Below the pieces are notes generated by a model. The model saw nothing but the letters and a program-made list of their open reading frames with translations, did not search any database and was not told the origin of the DNA. 64,000 nt of DNA from NCBI RefSeq assembly GCF_018143015.1, contig NC_054740.1, positions 17,095,190 through 17,159,189 on the forward strand, given 5' to 3'. Shown piece by piece: positions 24,736 through 36,045 of the stretch. Position numbers and translations under genes: made by a program. The DNA comes from Lytechinus variegatus. Taxonomy: Eukaryota; Echinodermata; Echinoidea; Temnopleuroida; Toxopneustidae. Position 1 is the first letter of the stretch; every line of letters begins with the position of its first letter.

Positions 24736-25141
24736 AAACCACTAACAGATAAAATCTTTGCAAGACCTGTAGAATTTATCAAATTTTGTTTTAAGTGGCT
24801 GAAACATGTGAAGCAGTGCGTGCAACCACAAGGCAAAGGCACAGTCTCCCATATCTTCTAGATTGATTTAACAACAATTACACCAAACTAATGATTGACC
24901 ATATGGGTTTAGCCAAGACAGTTTAAAAAAAAACAACCTTGTATTGGACCAACTTGTATTACACCACATGGGTACCATTATATTTGGAACACAATAATTG
25001 GATCATGCATTAGTAGACCAAGTGGCTATAACCTCCTTCAAGACTGGAACCTTGCAGTAGCAACAGGAAGCGAAAATCAGTCGGCATAATCAAAATATCT
25101 GGAAGTATAAAAATAGTCTCTTTGAAATAAAATTCTTGATT

Positions 25142-28100
25142 TCAGTCCTGAATCTTTAAGATATTCTTCTTTTCAAGGTCTTCCATCTCCTTCATCAGTG
25201 ATGCTACATTGTATCTCAGCTCATGGAACTTGGAAACAGGAATCTGTTGAAAAAAAAATTATCACAAATGAGAAATCAATACATTATCAACTAGAAGGTA
25301 CATGAACATGTCCCAGCAGATATAAACATTTTAATGGACTGCACAATGACATAACAGAGACATTGATTTCCTGTGATAGATGCTATATTTTACAGAAGTG
25401 GAATGCTATTATTGAAACAACAATCATTTTTGTAAACTTTTAAACATAATTCATTGGTTGAGCAACTACATAATGATCAGACTAGATTCCAGGCCAGGTC
25501 ATGCCTGGAGTGGAGCGTTGTGGCCCAGTGGATTAGTCTCCGGACTTTAAACAGAGGGTCGTGGGCTCGAATCCCAGCCATGGCGTAATTTCCTTCAGCA
25601 AGAAATGTATCCACATTGTGCTGCACTCAACCCAGGCGAGGTGAATGGGTAACCAGTAGAATTTATTCCTTGAACGCTTTAGCGCCTATTAATATGGCGG
25701 CTCAACTACAGCCGGGGTAATAATATGATAACAAGTATCAAAGTACAGTTGAGTAATACTAAATAGATTCATTATTGCGGATTGAAATAATCGCTAGAGG
25801 GTATTCATTTGTCTCGCAATCTACTATGGTCAACAAGGAAATTCGTGATCACTCTCGCAAAAAGTGTTCACTGGCTTTCTAGGAAATTCGTGATCACTCT
25901 CGCAAAAAGTGTTCACTAGCTTACAAGTTCACGAGCTTTCGAGTGCCGCTGCAACTCTTTATCAAGTGACACGGATTGTCCGATATCGTACTCTATTTAT
26001 ACTAACCTCCAAGACCGTACGCACAAACGCGAGAACAGTGCCCACCTATTGTTCTCGCGTTTGTGCGTACGGTCTTGGAGGTAAGTATAAATAGAGTACG
26101 ATATCGGACAATCCGTGTCACTTGATAAAGAGTTGCAGCGGCACTCGAAAGCTCGTGAACTTGCAAGCTAGTGAACACTTTTTGCGAGAGTGATTACGAA
26201 TTTCCTAGAAAGCCAGTGAACACTTTTTGCGAGAGTGATCACGAATTTCCTTGTTGACCATAGTAGATTGCGAGACAAATGAATACCCTCTAGCGATTAC
26301 AGTTGAGTATATGCACATTGTAACTGCGCTATATAAATGGACATATTATATTATTATGCCCAAAGTTATTTTTTTTTTTTTTTTAAAGGGACCTACAGCC
26401 TTCTTGCCAGATACTAGGTGTATTAGAATGGTGAGGTGCAATCATAATACATTATTGAATGCAGGGTCAGATGAAAGATCAGTTAATGTTTGAAGTGGCT
26501 ACCAAAGGTTATTAAGAGTTATAATGTTTAGATTTCTTAAAAAAATACTACATAGTTTACAAAGTGGACAGAAACAATTAGATAATGCCATGACTTATAC
26601 TGATATGCAAATTACAAAATAGTTATATAGAAAGACCAATTCTCTCAAAGGTAAGCCCTCAAACAATAATTTCTTTATTTCATTTTCTCATGACATATTT
26701 CTGTTTTTATTTCTGTTGTCAATCAGGGTGATGGATTTATTTTCCGACTACATGTAAGTTTGATTTCATAAAGGAGGCAGGACATCAATATTTTTACTTT
26801 TGTTACCTCAAATGATTGAATTCTACCATCACTCAATGTCATCTCAGCCATGATAGTAGGTTCCAATGACCGACTCAGTGCACTGTCAACAGAGGGCAAC
26901 AAACATAATATGGTTAAGACATCTCTTGATGATTGCTATTCAGTGAGCAAAAGTGCTAAAAAAATACACAATAATTTATTCCTTGAGATGAAGTCAGGCT
27001 AATTATGCTGCATTATAGTATCACACTTTTTAAGATAATATACAAGCAAGTGAAATTATCATGAAGGTAGTTGTGTCAATCTGATAAATTGAAAATACAA
27101 TTATCTTTTACATTTACATGGAAGATCATATGATTATCACTATTTCTTTCACTCATTTCCAGTACCTTAATTTCATTAAGACAATTCATCTTTGGTATAT
27201 AAAGCAGGGAGGAAAAAAAATAATTTACCTTGTTGATATGGCAACATCTACCCTCCACCTGAAATTATCAAGTTTGGGAAACCTTACTCTGCCCCTCTCT
27301 AGTGCATCATTAATGGCTGTTCTCCTGTGAAAATAGAAATAAGGTAGTTGATACATCAATTGGTCTAATGCCAATTCGTCTAATTAACAACTTGTCTACT
27401 ATCATTTAGTCTCTCATCAATCTGTCCACTATCCACATGGTCTAAATGCCATTTCATCCACTCATCATTTCGTCTAATAACCAGTTGGTCCAATTGCCAT
27501 TAGTCCATAAACCATTTGGTTTAATTGGATAAGTGTTAATTGGACGAAATGAATGAATAGAAAATGGGTATTAGACGAAATGGTCATAGACGAACAGGTG
27601 ATTAGACAAAATGAATATTGGACCAAATGGCTATTAGACGAAATGTTGATGGACGGAATGGCAATACACTAAATGAAAGTAGACCATGTGATGAGTAGAC
27701 GAGTTGGCAGTCGACAAATCGGCAGTTTACAAATTCTATCACTGGCACACTTTCAAGCAACATACCTATTGTTCAGGGGATGAACTTTCCTGTCATTCCA
27801 TTCCCCCCGATTGAATAGTATGGCATCATGTATTTACGCCCATGAATTCTTTATTAGCAAGACTGAAGAATGTTAATACTGCCACAATCCCTAAATAACT
27901 ATACATCATCTCCATAATCATCATCATCATCACCATCACCAGTACCATCAACATCATCATTAGCGCTAACAAAGTTTCAATAGGAGTCTATGCCTGCAGA
28001 TAGATACAAACATAGTACCATGCTGGGCACACTCCAACAAATATCAACCCTAGCCCTACCATCAAAATAACAAATTGTTGGAGCAGAGCTACCATAATCA

Positions 28101-31100
28101 TAATAGCAATAAAGCTCTATAAGTATATACAAAAAAATGTGCACTGCACAGACACATTAGATGTATTGTTGTTTTGCTTTTTAAATATTTAATTTTGGCT
28201 TATGTAATTTATCTACCCATTTTGTTTTATTAATAATTGTACTGTAAACATGTATATTTCAGGTTGCGAATCATGTGGATTTTCAATCAATAAACCCTTA
28301 CTTTAATGTACCATCTATCATTTTATTTTCAGTTGCATTTTCAAATGAATGTTTTCTGTTACAACATGACGAAAATCTTGCTTTGAAGAGCAGTATACCC
28401 CAGTTTCCCTTATCATCAATTCTCTTCTCCGAGTACTACAAACCCTATTGCCCTCAAGCATGAAATTTAAGTATAGAAACACCTGTTTCTTGACCTCGGT
28501 CCGAAGATAACACACCCCAGCATCAACGGTCACAGCAGGGGGCCACACACGATGGATTGCAATGTGTGTAGTTCTGGTGAGTGCATGGAGTTCCATGTAT
28601 ACACGCGTTGATAGAAACTTTTTTCTTTCTTTCTTTCTCTCTTTCTTCCTTCCTTCCTTCCTTCCTTTCTTTCTTTCTTCTACAGGCAGACAAGTCTTAC
28701 GTAATAGCACAGCTGTTGTTTATCATTTCGTCCTTGGCTCAACGCTCGTTTACTGGCCCGTGGTGGTGAAATTGAGACAAGGGGATTACCTGGCCAAGAT
28801 GGGTTTATCGGGGTTGGAAATGTTGAGATTTTTCAAATGAAAAATGGGGTATAGGACCGCAGTTTGCAGTCCGAAGTGCGGTCGAAAATCAAACGGGAGA
28901 TTCACGTAATGAACTGATATTTACGATCATCATAGAAATTCGAATTTAGCTAAATTTGACCATCATCTAAACACTCATTTTAAACAAAAGATAATAAACA
29001 CTTGAAACACTTACTTTGGTCCATACACTGCACTTGCAAAGTCTGCAACATATTCTGGTGGAATTCTGGGGAGATAAAGATTTGTATTGATATTATACAA
29101 CAATTAATGAACATAGCCAATCACATATACAATGGACCTCATTCTATGCACTAATACATATCAGTGTGCAATAAGTATGGGGCATAAAAGCATTGATTAA
29201 CTGTAAAATTCTTGAAGAACATTTTATTGTTCACCCATTTTATCAAAATAATGAACAAGTTTACATTTTAATGTATGCATCTTGGATATTACAAATTTGT
29301 GTGAAAGTAATTGGCAAATCAATTTGAGTGTACTGTTTCTCCTTACCTGTGTATTAGTTGCATGACTTTATTTTTTTCAACTTTATTCTAAAACAGACTA
29401 TTAAATATTAAAAATAATATGCATAATCTTACAAATTAACACAGCAGTGATGGTTTAAATCATCTATTTTTTATCCTTCAGAAACTAAAGCATTCATTTT
29501 TATGTAAAACAATTGAATGGATAGGTATAAAACATGCTAAACAATGCTTTACAATAAGAAATAAAAGTCGTATCACTAACACTGAATAACAAAGCTCTTT
29601 CATAGTACTGTCAATTAAGCAATCATATTTAGCTCTACTTGGCCAGCTCTGTTTATGGTAAGCAATATTAATTAATAATGAAATTTAAAAGTCATCCACA
29701 ATAGTTATCTTCTTCTTATCTGACCTCTACTACTTAGCCACGAGAAGGCCCCGTTGCATAAATGTTTCTATTACAGTAATTTTGCCATCTAATGGTATCT
29801 CCAATTCAATTCAATCCTTTATTTTGATTGGCTGTTGGGTCATGTCACCATGGGAGTTACCACCATGGGCAAACATTAGAGGGATCTACCTGTCTTGAGA
29901 TATTTATTTCCTTGGTCTCATGGATGGTTCTTAATATATCATCAAGAAAGTTTTTTTTTTCCTCTTTGTACGGCATATGAATTAATTAAATATAAAAGAA
30001 ATGGAGGAAATGAAATATTAAAGGAATTGAGGCTTAAGTGATTGCTAGATAAGGTCAGGCTGTTTTTTTCTCTCTCTCTCAGGAATATACGTACTTGAGT
30101 TCTGATAAGTCTGCTTTGAAGAGCTATAATAAATAACAAGAACAAAGATAAGAAATAGTAACTCATATTCTTGCTTTATTTATAAGCATGGAGAAAACAT
30201 TTAAAGAAAGATTAATAAAAGACTAAAGAGTAGAAAATGGCAAAAAGAGGAAATCAAAGAATAAAGATATGAAAGGCATGAAGACACCAACATATATTAC
30301 AGCATTCACAATTATGGAGAATTGAATGAAATAACTGTCATGCTTTAAAACATGAGGTAAAGGAAGCAAAATATTATCTTACTGAACATGTAATTGTCTT
30401 TTGTATTCAATAAAAGATGATTGAATAAAATCTTTCTGAATTTTCTCGAAATTGAATATTTGAAAGAAAAAAAAACATTTGCTAAATACACAAGCTACTT
30501 TCATAAAAATGTATCTTCTAAAAGCATTGTTTCCAAAAATTATGCATCAGTCCCATTGAATATTATGCTAAAAAGTGAATGCAAACAAAAATACAATTTT
30601 GTTGTGCATTATCTCACTAACCTGGCAAGACAAAAAGAAAATAAGTGATTACACAGCAAAGTACATGCAAAAAAAAAGAACAATAATGAAATAATTCATC
30701 TGACCTAATATAATTTAAGATGTAAAACAAAGCACCGGAAGAACTATGGACTTTTAGTTAATATTGAATGACATGATAACTTCAAGTCTGGCTTTCAAAG
30801 ATGATTATATATATGACATAGACTAAACTGACTTGGTCATAACTAAAGGCGAAGTCCACTCTTACATCAAGTTGGTTTAATAAAAGGAAGAATATTAGAG
30901 AAGAATATTAATACACGTTTGATATCAAATAATATTTAAGGTTAAGGAATTAAGACATATTTTGTAATGTCATATATGCAAGAAGCTGCCCCAATATGTC
31001 AATGTCATGTTCATAAATGCCTACTTATTAATGGTCAGGCTCCATGATGAAGTGTGTGATAGAAGACTGCATAAAATTAAGTATATAATGATATATTGAA

Positions 31101-32298
31101 TGAAAATGTAAAATAATTTTCAAAAAAGAAAGAAGAAAAGAAATTTTGAATTTTTGAATTACATGACAAGTGGGATGCTACAAGCATGTGAGTGTGATAG
31201 CACAAATATTAAAACTTTAACCATCCATTTATAATTGTTATTCTTGGTGAATTCCTGCCCTGTTTCATGAACAAATTGCTCTCATTTTCTTACTTTTATT
31301 AAAACTTTCTTTATTCCAGGATGAACTATTACTATATTTTCTAATATTTCATCCTATCCAAGATAAAAAAAAAGAAAGTCCAACAAACCTCTTGTTTTAA
31401 CGATGTCAGGGGAAGTCTGTATGCTGCACGCAGTAGTGTCAAGATCCCAGAATAAATGATAGACAATGCATCACTTGATTGACCACACTCATTTGACAAG
31501 TTTGGGATAAAATCTTCATTGATGATCGTACCTTCAAATGAAGATACAGCCGCTGTCAATAAAGAAATTATTATATCATATAATTATACTGAATTGACAG
31601 AGCTGAGATGTGAGAATCTGAAAATGAGATAAGTATTTTTGCGTGTTCACTGGATCCTGCATTTCATCAGGACTTGAGTTGAGGAAATGAACAGAAGATG
31701 ATGAAGGTAATTCTCTAGTAATGTACTTTCTCTCTTATCATCCTCCTTCTCATCATTCTTCTCTGCTTCCACCATATTTTTTGCTCTTCTGACTTTTCTT
31801 TTCTTTTTTCTTTCTTCTACTCAACTTCAACTCCTTATTTTTCAGAATCAGAACTGGCAAGTGGCATGACGTGACTGGAGCAAAAGTGTAAAGACTCTGC
31901 ATGTATTTTTATCTAACAAGCATATCATATTTCAATCTGTTAGCGAATTAAGAAAAAATAGATTATCTGATCATTTATTCCTTGATTAGTCTAAGACTGT
32001 GTAAGTACAAGGTACGATAATACGCCAGTGGCGGACTGTACAAGACTGGAAGAAGAAGAAGTGTGTTATTTGAATTAATTTGAGTACAAGCAGTCAGCAC
32101 GACACAAAATTGCGCATGTGGGACTAAATGAAAAAAAAACTGAAGACGATTACCTTTCAGAAGCTCCCTAAACGTTGATTTATCTGAACTCTTTAGTAAT
32201 TTTACCATAGATTTTATTTCATGTGGTACCTTGGAACCAACGAAAAGAGTTCTGTCACCAGAAAAACCACCAGGATTACCAACAGAAGGAAGGGCCAT
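25142..32298 (-). CDS. COMMD5: COMM domain-containing protein 5, complete, 7 coding exons
   Basis: Coding exons in reading order (minus strand): 32298-32154, 31552-31389, 30123-30095, 29065-29015, 27324-27229, 26882-26807, 25243-25142. They sum to 663 nt, giving 220 residues (human 224). All introns are GT-AG; the donor after exon 2 (GTTTGT) is weak, and exon 3 is only 29 nt (LFKADLSELK). The N-terminal helical part reads VPHEIKSMVKLLKSSDKSTF, close to human COMMD5. The COMM domain starts near residue 149 with NFRWRVDVAISTSALSRSLE and ends in KFHELRYNVASLMKEMEDLE and KIQD. COMMD5 is a subunit of the ten-member COMMD ring of the Commander complex, which works with CCDC22/CCDC93 and retriever in endosomal recycling. 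I chose Met 32298 because it fits the family length and has A at -3. The same frame stays open to an upstream ATG at 32451, but that extension reads into a transposon end and is probably not used. Confidence 0.95.
25509..25755 (+). mobile_element. tRNA-derived SINE, 5' part (split by a palindrome)
   Basis: An A-box-like TGGCCCAGTGG (about 25521) and a B-box-like GGGCTCGAATCC (about 25563) are spaced as in a tRNA head. A non-tRNA body follows. The tail probably resumes after the fold-back at 26299 ('gcgctatataaatgg' and an ATT-rich end). The body ends at 'acagttgagta', a word repeated on the far side of the insertion. Confidence 0.75.
25788..26299. mobile_element. 512-bp near-perfect fold-back palindrome inserted in a SINE
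   Basis: Arms of about 250 bp from 'taatcgctagagggtattc' to 'gaataccctctagcgatta' are complementary with only a few differences, around a centre of about 12 bp ('gtgcccacctat', about 26037-26050). Each arm contains two direct copies of a unit with 'aaattcgtgatcactctcgc' and 'aaaaagtgttcact'. 'acagttgagta' flanks it at 25745-25755 and 26299-26309, a possible 11-bp target duplication if the element also includes 25756-25787. There is no coding capacity. Confidence 0.9.
26300..26360 (+). mobile_element. Probable tail of the split SINE
   Basis: 'gcgctatataaatgg' followed by ATT-rich sequence is the kind of 3' end carried by echinoid tRNA SINEs. It continues from the 5' part at 25509-25755. Confidence 0.5.
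27340..27725. repeat. Array of 'ggtctaatgccatttcgtc' words in both orientations
   Basis: Within the COMMD5 intron, short variants of 'tggtctaatgccaattcgtc' recur in the left half, and their complements ('gacgaaatggtcatagac') in the right half. The array is therefore a loose palindrome of about 385 bp. Confidence 0.7.
27905..27963. repeat. (ATC)n microsatellite
   Basis: Interrupted ATC/ACC triplets inside a COMMD5 intron. Confidence 0.8.
28365..28919 (+). repeat. Dispersed repeat of unknown class, copy 1
   Basis: Two blocks (about 28365-28560 and 28680-28919) match, in reverse complement and the same order, 60565-61190. Shared words include 'caagaaacaggtgt' (as complement) and 'gacaaggggattacctggcc'. 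A CTTT/TTCC microsatellite (28617-28682) separates the blocks here. The frames across it are not convincing genes. Confidence 0.75.
28617..28682. repeat. (TTTC)n/(TTCC)n microsatellite
   Basis: A pyrimidine tract of TTTC and TTCC units lying between the two blocks of the dispersed repeat. Confidence 0.9.
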
Positions 32299-32405
32299 TT
32301 TTCGATATTGTCTCCTTTCCTCCAGCTCCGCAAGTACATATACCGGTAGTCTTACATCAGCCGCGCTGGGAGTACATAGTGCAGTGGGCCTGGGTGGATT
32401 AAAGG

Positions 32406-33271
32406 GTAGGGGAAGGCGGGGTAAGTTGAGCATAGGGGCAAGTTGAGCCACCAGCCCCAGGCCAATAATGAATTAGTCAGACATTGTGGTGGTGTCATGT
32501 ATTGATGACCCATAGCATAACCCCTAACCCCACCACATTGTTTCCAACTTTGAAACAAAAAGTAGTTTTTTAGAGGGAAAAATATGAATTTCAGCCAAAA
32601 AAGTAAAAAAGAGTGTGAAATAGATAAGTGCTTTATAAACACACACGTCTTTAAATATAATAAAGACATGATAACAACATTATTAGTCCAGGTATGGATC
32701 TTCATTCTTGTCATAGTCTTTTATATGATGGATGCATAATAAATGTGCGGATACAAAATTATCGCACTAAGTTAGGACTGGGGTAAGTTGAGCCAAACAG
32801 CATGGGGCAAGTTTAGCCATGGTAATTCCTATGGTAATGTATCTTAAAAAACAAACAAACCATAAAAATCGATTGAAATGCAGGCTGAAAGGAGCAAATA
32901 TACATGACCGCTCTTTTCCTTTTACAGGATGTTAGTATTTATAGAGAATTAGCAAGTGAAAAGTCTTTAAACAAAAAATTGACATGCTGGTTCTCCCCCA
33001 TACATTTTGTACATAGTTTTTGTGGCTCAACTTACCCCAGAAGGTGGCTCAAACTTACCCCATATATGGGGCAAGTTGAGCCATTTGACATCGTTTTTTT
33101 CAAAGGTCACGATGACTTTCAGTGTGGGGATAGAAAGTTATATATAGGTGGAAAATATTTCAGATGAATTAAATTTCAAGGCAAGGTACTTATTTCGACA
33201 AGATTATTAATCATATCAATTCTAACATGCAAAAAGCAAAAACTGTCACAACTTACCCCGCCTTCCCCTAC
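32406..33271. mobile_element. 865-bp TIR element with 'gggcaagttgagcc' motifs, just upstream of COMMD5
   Basis: The ends TAGGGGAAGGCGGGGTAAGT and ACTTACCCCGCCTTCCCCTA are perfect inverted repeats. The interior repeats 'ggggcaagttgagcca' or its complement several times (about 32428, 32770, 33020, 33067). No transposase frame is present. It begins about 108 bp upstream of the COMMD5 start codon. Confidence 0.85.
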
Positions 33272-33834
33272 TTGGAAACGATACGCAATGAAAGAGGTAA
33301 CAGCGACTATATTCTTTCCACTAAAAATATTCGTTTTTGCAAAACATAGACATAAATGGGTGCATGGGGTGAAGCTGTCGCCCAAAACACCCTACTTGGC
33401 GGCGCAAAATACTAGGAGAAAATGGGAAAGGAGGGGAAGAGAAAATTGAGCCGAAGAAAGAAAAGAAGAGAAGGAACAAATGAGGGGAAAGAAAGAACAA
33501 TTTTGGAAATTTCAAAAAGATCAAGTCACTATATGAAAATAGAATGAAGGATTATAAAAAAAAATAGAATGATGGGCCCATTGGGCCCCATCCGTCCCAT
33601 GCCGTTTTCAAGTCATATGCACGTGATTATATAGTTTTCATTACCCTGTATTTTTTTGTAAGCGAGATACACATCATGTTCAAAAAGTGCGTAAGTTGTC
33701 ATGTCTGAATATCCCAAATTTATTGGCCACTGGGATAATCTGAGATACATCAGGAACTACGAATTCCATAAGAGCCGCCAGTATAAACTGACTGGACCCG
33801 AGTTCCATATAGTGCATGAAACTGGGGATGGAAC
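33272..33834. other. Spacer, nothing recognised
   Basis: A purine-rich plus strand (about 33410-33520) gives a Pro/Phe/Ser-rich minus frame of low complexity. No gene was recognised. Confidence 0.3.
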
Positions 33835-34365
33835 CTTAAAGGGATATCTCCATGCTGGAGATATATTTATATCTCAATAAATAGAGTAAAATTTACACAG
33901 CAAAATGCTGAAAATCGGATAAAAAAATGCATTATTCTGGTGAAACAGTTCTAGGCATGTCTTATTAGGTGCATGGGCTGATGATGTCATATCCCCACTT
34001 GTTCTTTTGTAGATGACATTAGGTTTATTTCTATACCAAGAACTAAAAAAAGTTGGATTGACAACTGATTAAGTACATTGGTTATTTATTGCTGCAACTT
34101 CAATTTCATTATAAAGGAGATATATCATTCACACATGTATAAAAAATGAAACAATTATGATTACATGAGAAAAAGGATGTGATATCATCAGCCCACCTGA
34201 TATTCATGACGATGAGCATATAACTACGGTTTTCACAAAATATTGATAAACTTTAAAATTCACATAACTTCGTTATTTCCTATCCGATTTTGATGAAATA
34301 TTCAGCATGCTCTGTGAATTTTAATCTATTTATTTTTCGGCCCGGACCATCCCTTTAATAACCAT
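33835..34365. repeat. Dispersed palindromic repeat, copy 2
   Basis: Same family as 7456-7953. It begins 'aaagggatatctccatgctgg' and ends 'ggcccggaccatccctttaa', a degenerate inverted pair, with an inner palindrome around 'gctgatgatgtcatatcc'. Confidence 0.75.
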
Positions 34366-34971
34366 AGAAATTTTTAGCCAGCTATATAGTGAGCCTTTTA
34401 ATCACCCGCCTCAGTTATGTTCTCGTGTTATTCATTTTGTAAGATTATTTGAATTACAATAACATGACCTGTCTTTTAGAAACTCATCAAACCTCTTTTA
34501 GGCCCCGTTTTAGGCCTAATTCACTTTCATATTATGATCAACAATGTACATTATTGGGCACTGATCTGATTTCTTCACTTAGTAATCGATACTACGGTGC
34601 TTCTGAAGTTCTGAAGAATGCAGGCTTAACCCTATACAGCTCTAAAGTTCCATTACATTCTCTATAAAGATGTGACTCGTACGGAAAGTTGTAACATTAT
34701 GGAGATTAGGCAAGCGGCGGATAAGGCCGGGGGCCGTGGGACACAGCACTAAGTTCATTCTTTGAAGTATTTGGCCCTGCCCCCCCCCAAAAAAATGTAG
34801 AGAACATTATGATAGGGGTCAGGGGTCCGTTTTATACAGAGTTGCGATTGATCCGATCAAGGCGCAACTATGGAAAGCCAGCAACTCAACATATAAAATG
34901 CATGTTTGTTTTTTAAAAAAAATCTAGATATATTTGATGCATTCATAAATTCATGCAGTTACCATAGTTTC

Positions 34972-35135
34972 ATGAAAGGACTTGTCGGACGTTTTATCCG
35001 ACAAGTCCCATTTTAGGCAGTTTTATCCGACAGTTACCATAGGAACAGTGCCTCTCAGCCAATCAAAATCATGGAAAGATGTCAAATCTGACAACTTGTC
35101 GGATGAAAATATTGATGAAACGCCCCCATCTTGAT
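34972..35135. mobile_element. Palindromic MITE, 'cttgtcggataaaa' family, locus 1
   Basis: 'tttcatgaaaggacttgtcgg' and 'ccgacaagtcc', 'cagccaatcaaaatcatgg' and the terminal 'gatgaaacgcccc' define a short element also found at 46105-46240. It lies next to the putative CORO7 promoter. Confidence 0.65.
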
Positions 35136-35139
35136 TCGC

Positions 35140-35312
35140 CACTGGATTCCTCGCTTGACGTACCGGTACCGGTACGTACGTGACCGGTCCAAGACTAGCG
35201 CAAGTCGCAACCCAAACTTTATTTCCGGATTTAACGTGAATTCTTGATCTCCAGCCGGCCTATCGCGAGTGGATTACTTCTGGCACAAGAAACATCATTT
35301 CACAGGAAATCG
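35140..35312 (+). promoter_or_regulatory. Probable CORO7 promoter and 5' non-coding first exon
   Basis: This CpG-containing island in AT-rich DNA has an ETS-like core (TTCCGG near 35223) and a palindromic stretch of ACCGGT/TACGTACG repeats at about 35160-35190. It ends in a strong splice donor after 35312 (CG|GTGAGTT). The CORO7 start exon opens with an acceptor (TTATACAG) at 38608 and has 21 nt of 5' UTR before its ATG, so an upstream non-coding exon is required and this is the best candidate. The transcription start is not determined. A GC-box-like GGGGCGGG lies further downstream near 35606. Confidence 0.55.
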
Positions 35313-36045
35313 GTGAGTTACTGTTCATGTTATTATATTTGTGGCCTTATATGTTTATTCTGTGATCAGTGGATGCTCTCACAATTTATATACAGTAGTT
35401 AATGTGTTGGATGGCCTAAATTAACGAGACAAACCGGCATGCAAAGTCCGAGTGAACATGAATCGGTCGGACACCGCCCCTCTTGCTGGGTTCGTTCTGC
35501 CCGAGTGTGGCCGTTGAGCTGAGCTCGGCAGTGGTACAGGCAGTCGATCACGTCAGTGCCGGGTAGCGATCGAGCCAGCACTGTCTGCCGCAGTGCGGTG
35601 CAGAGGGGCGGGACGTTTGATCAGGTCGGTTTATGTGTTTGCACTGTCATGTGAATTGTGAAATATTCTGCAATAAAAAGTGCATAAGAACAGAGTTTTG
35701 TATTCCTACATAGCTAATGGTAAAAAATCAATGAAATGTTTATGTTATTTTCTCTGAAAATTGAAAATGATTTCACACCTGATCATGAAAACAAAAAAAG
35801 TTGTCAGGAACCATTAAAAATATGAAAATCCTGCATTTTACATGGGGCACCTGCTCGTTTGTGACGTCACAAATCTAAAACTTAAACTTCATCTTAACCG
35901 ATTTCCCTTAAACCTTCACCAATATGTTTATTATCTTTTCAGCTATTTTTACAACAAACTTCTTCTGGGTCAACTATCCCTAAAGACCCTGCCAGCTGAG
36001 TACATGTACAAGTGTATTTTGCTTAAGAATATTGCTGTGCTTTCA

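Noticed and set aside
25509-25600. A genuine tRNA gene
   Set aside because: A- and B-box-like sequences are present, but the flanks do not form a tRNA cloverleaf and a SINE body follows.
28318-28840. Open frames across the CTTT microsatellite on both strands
   Set aside because: Lys/Arg- and Phe/Leu-rich runs come from the microsatellite; the remainder belongs to a dispersed repeat.
29347-29387. 41-nt segment as the constitutive COMMD5 exon before IPPEYV
   Set aside because: Its translation (NKVEKNKVMQLIHR) does not match COMMD5, whereas the 29-nt exon at 30095-30123 (LFKADLSELK) does and is also in phase.
32299-32451. Upstream ATG at 32451 as the COMMD5 start
   Set aside because: It would add about 51 residues not found in the family and runs into the TIR of a transposon. 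Met at 32298 gives 220 residues, close to human 224.
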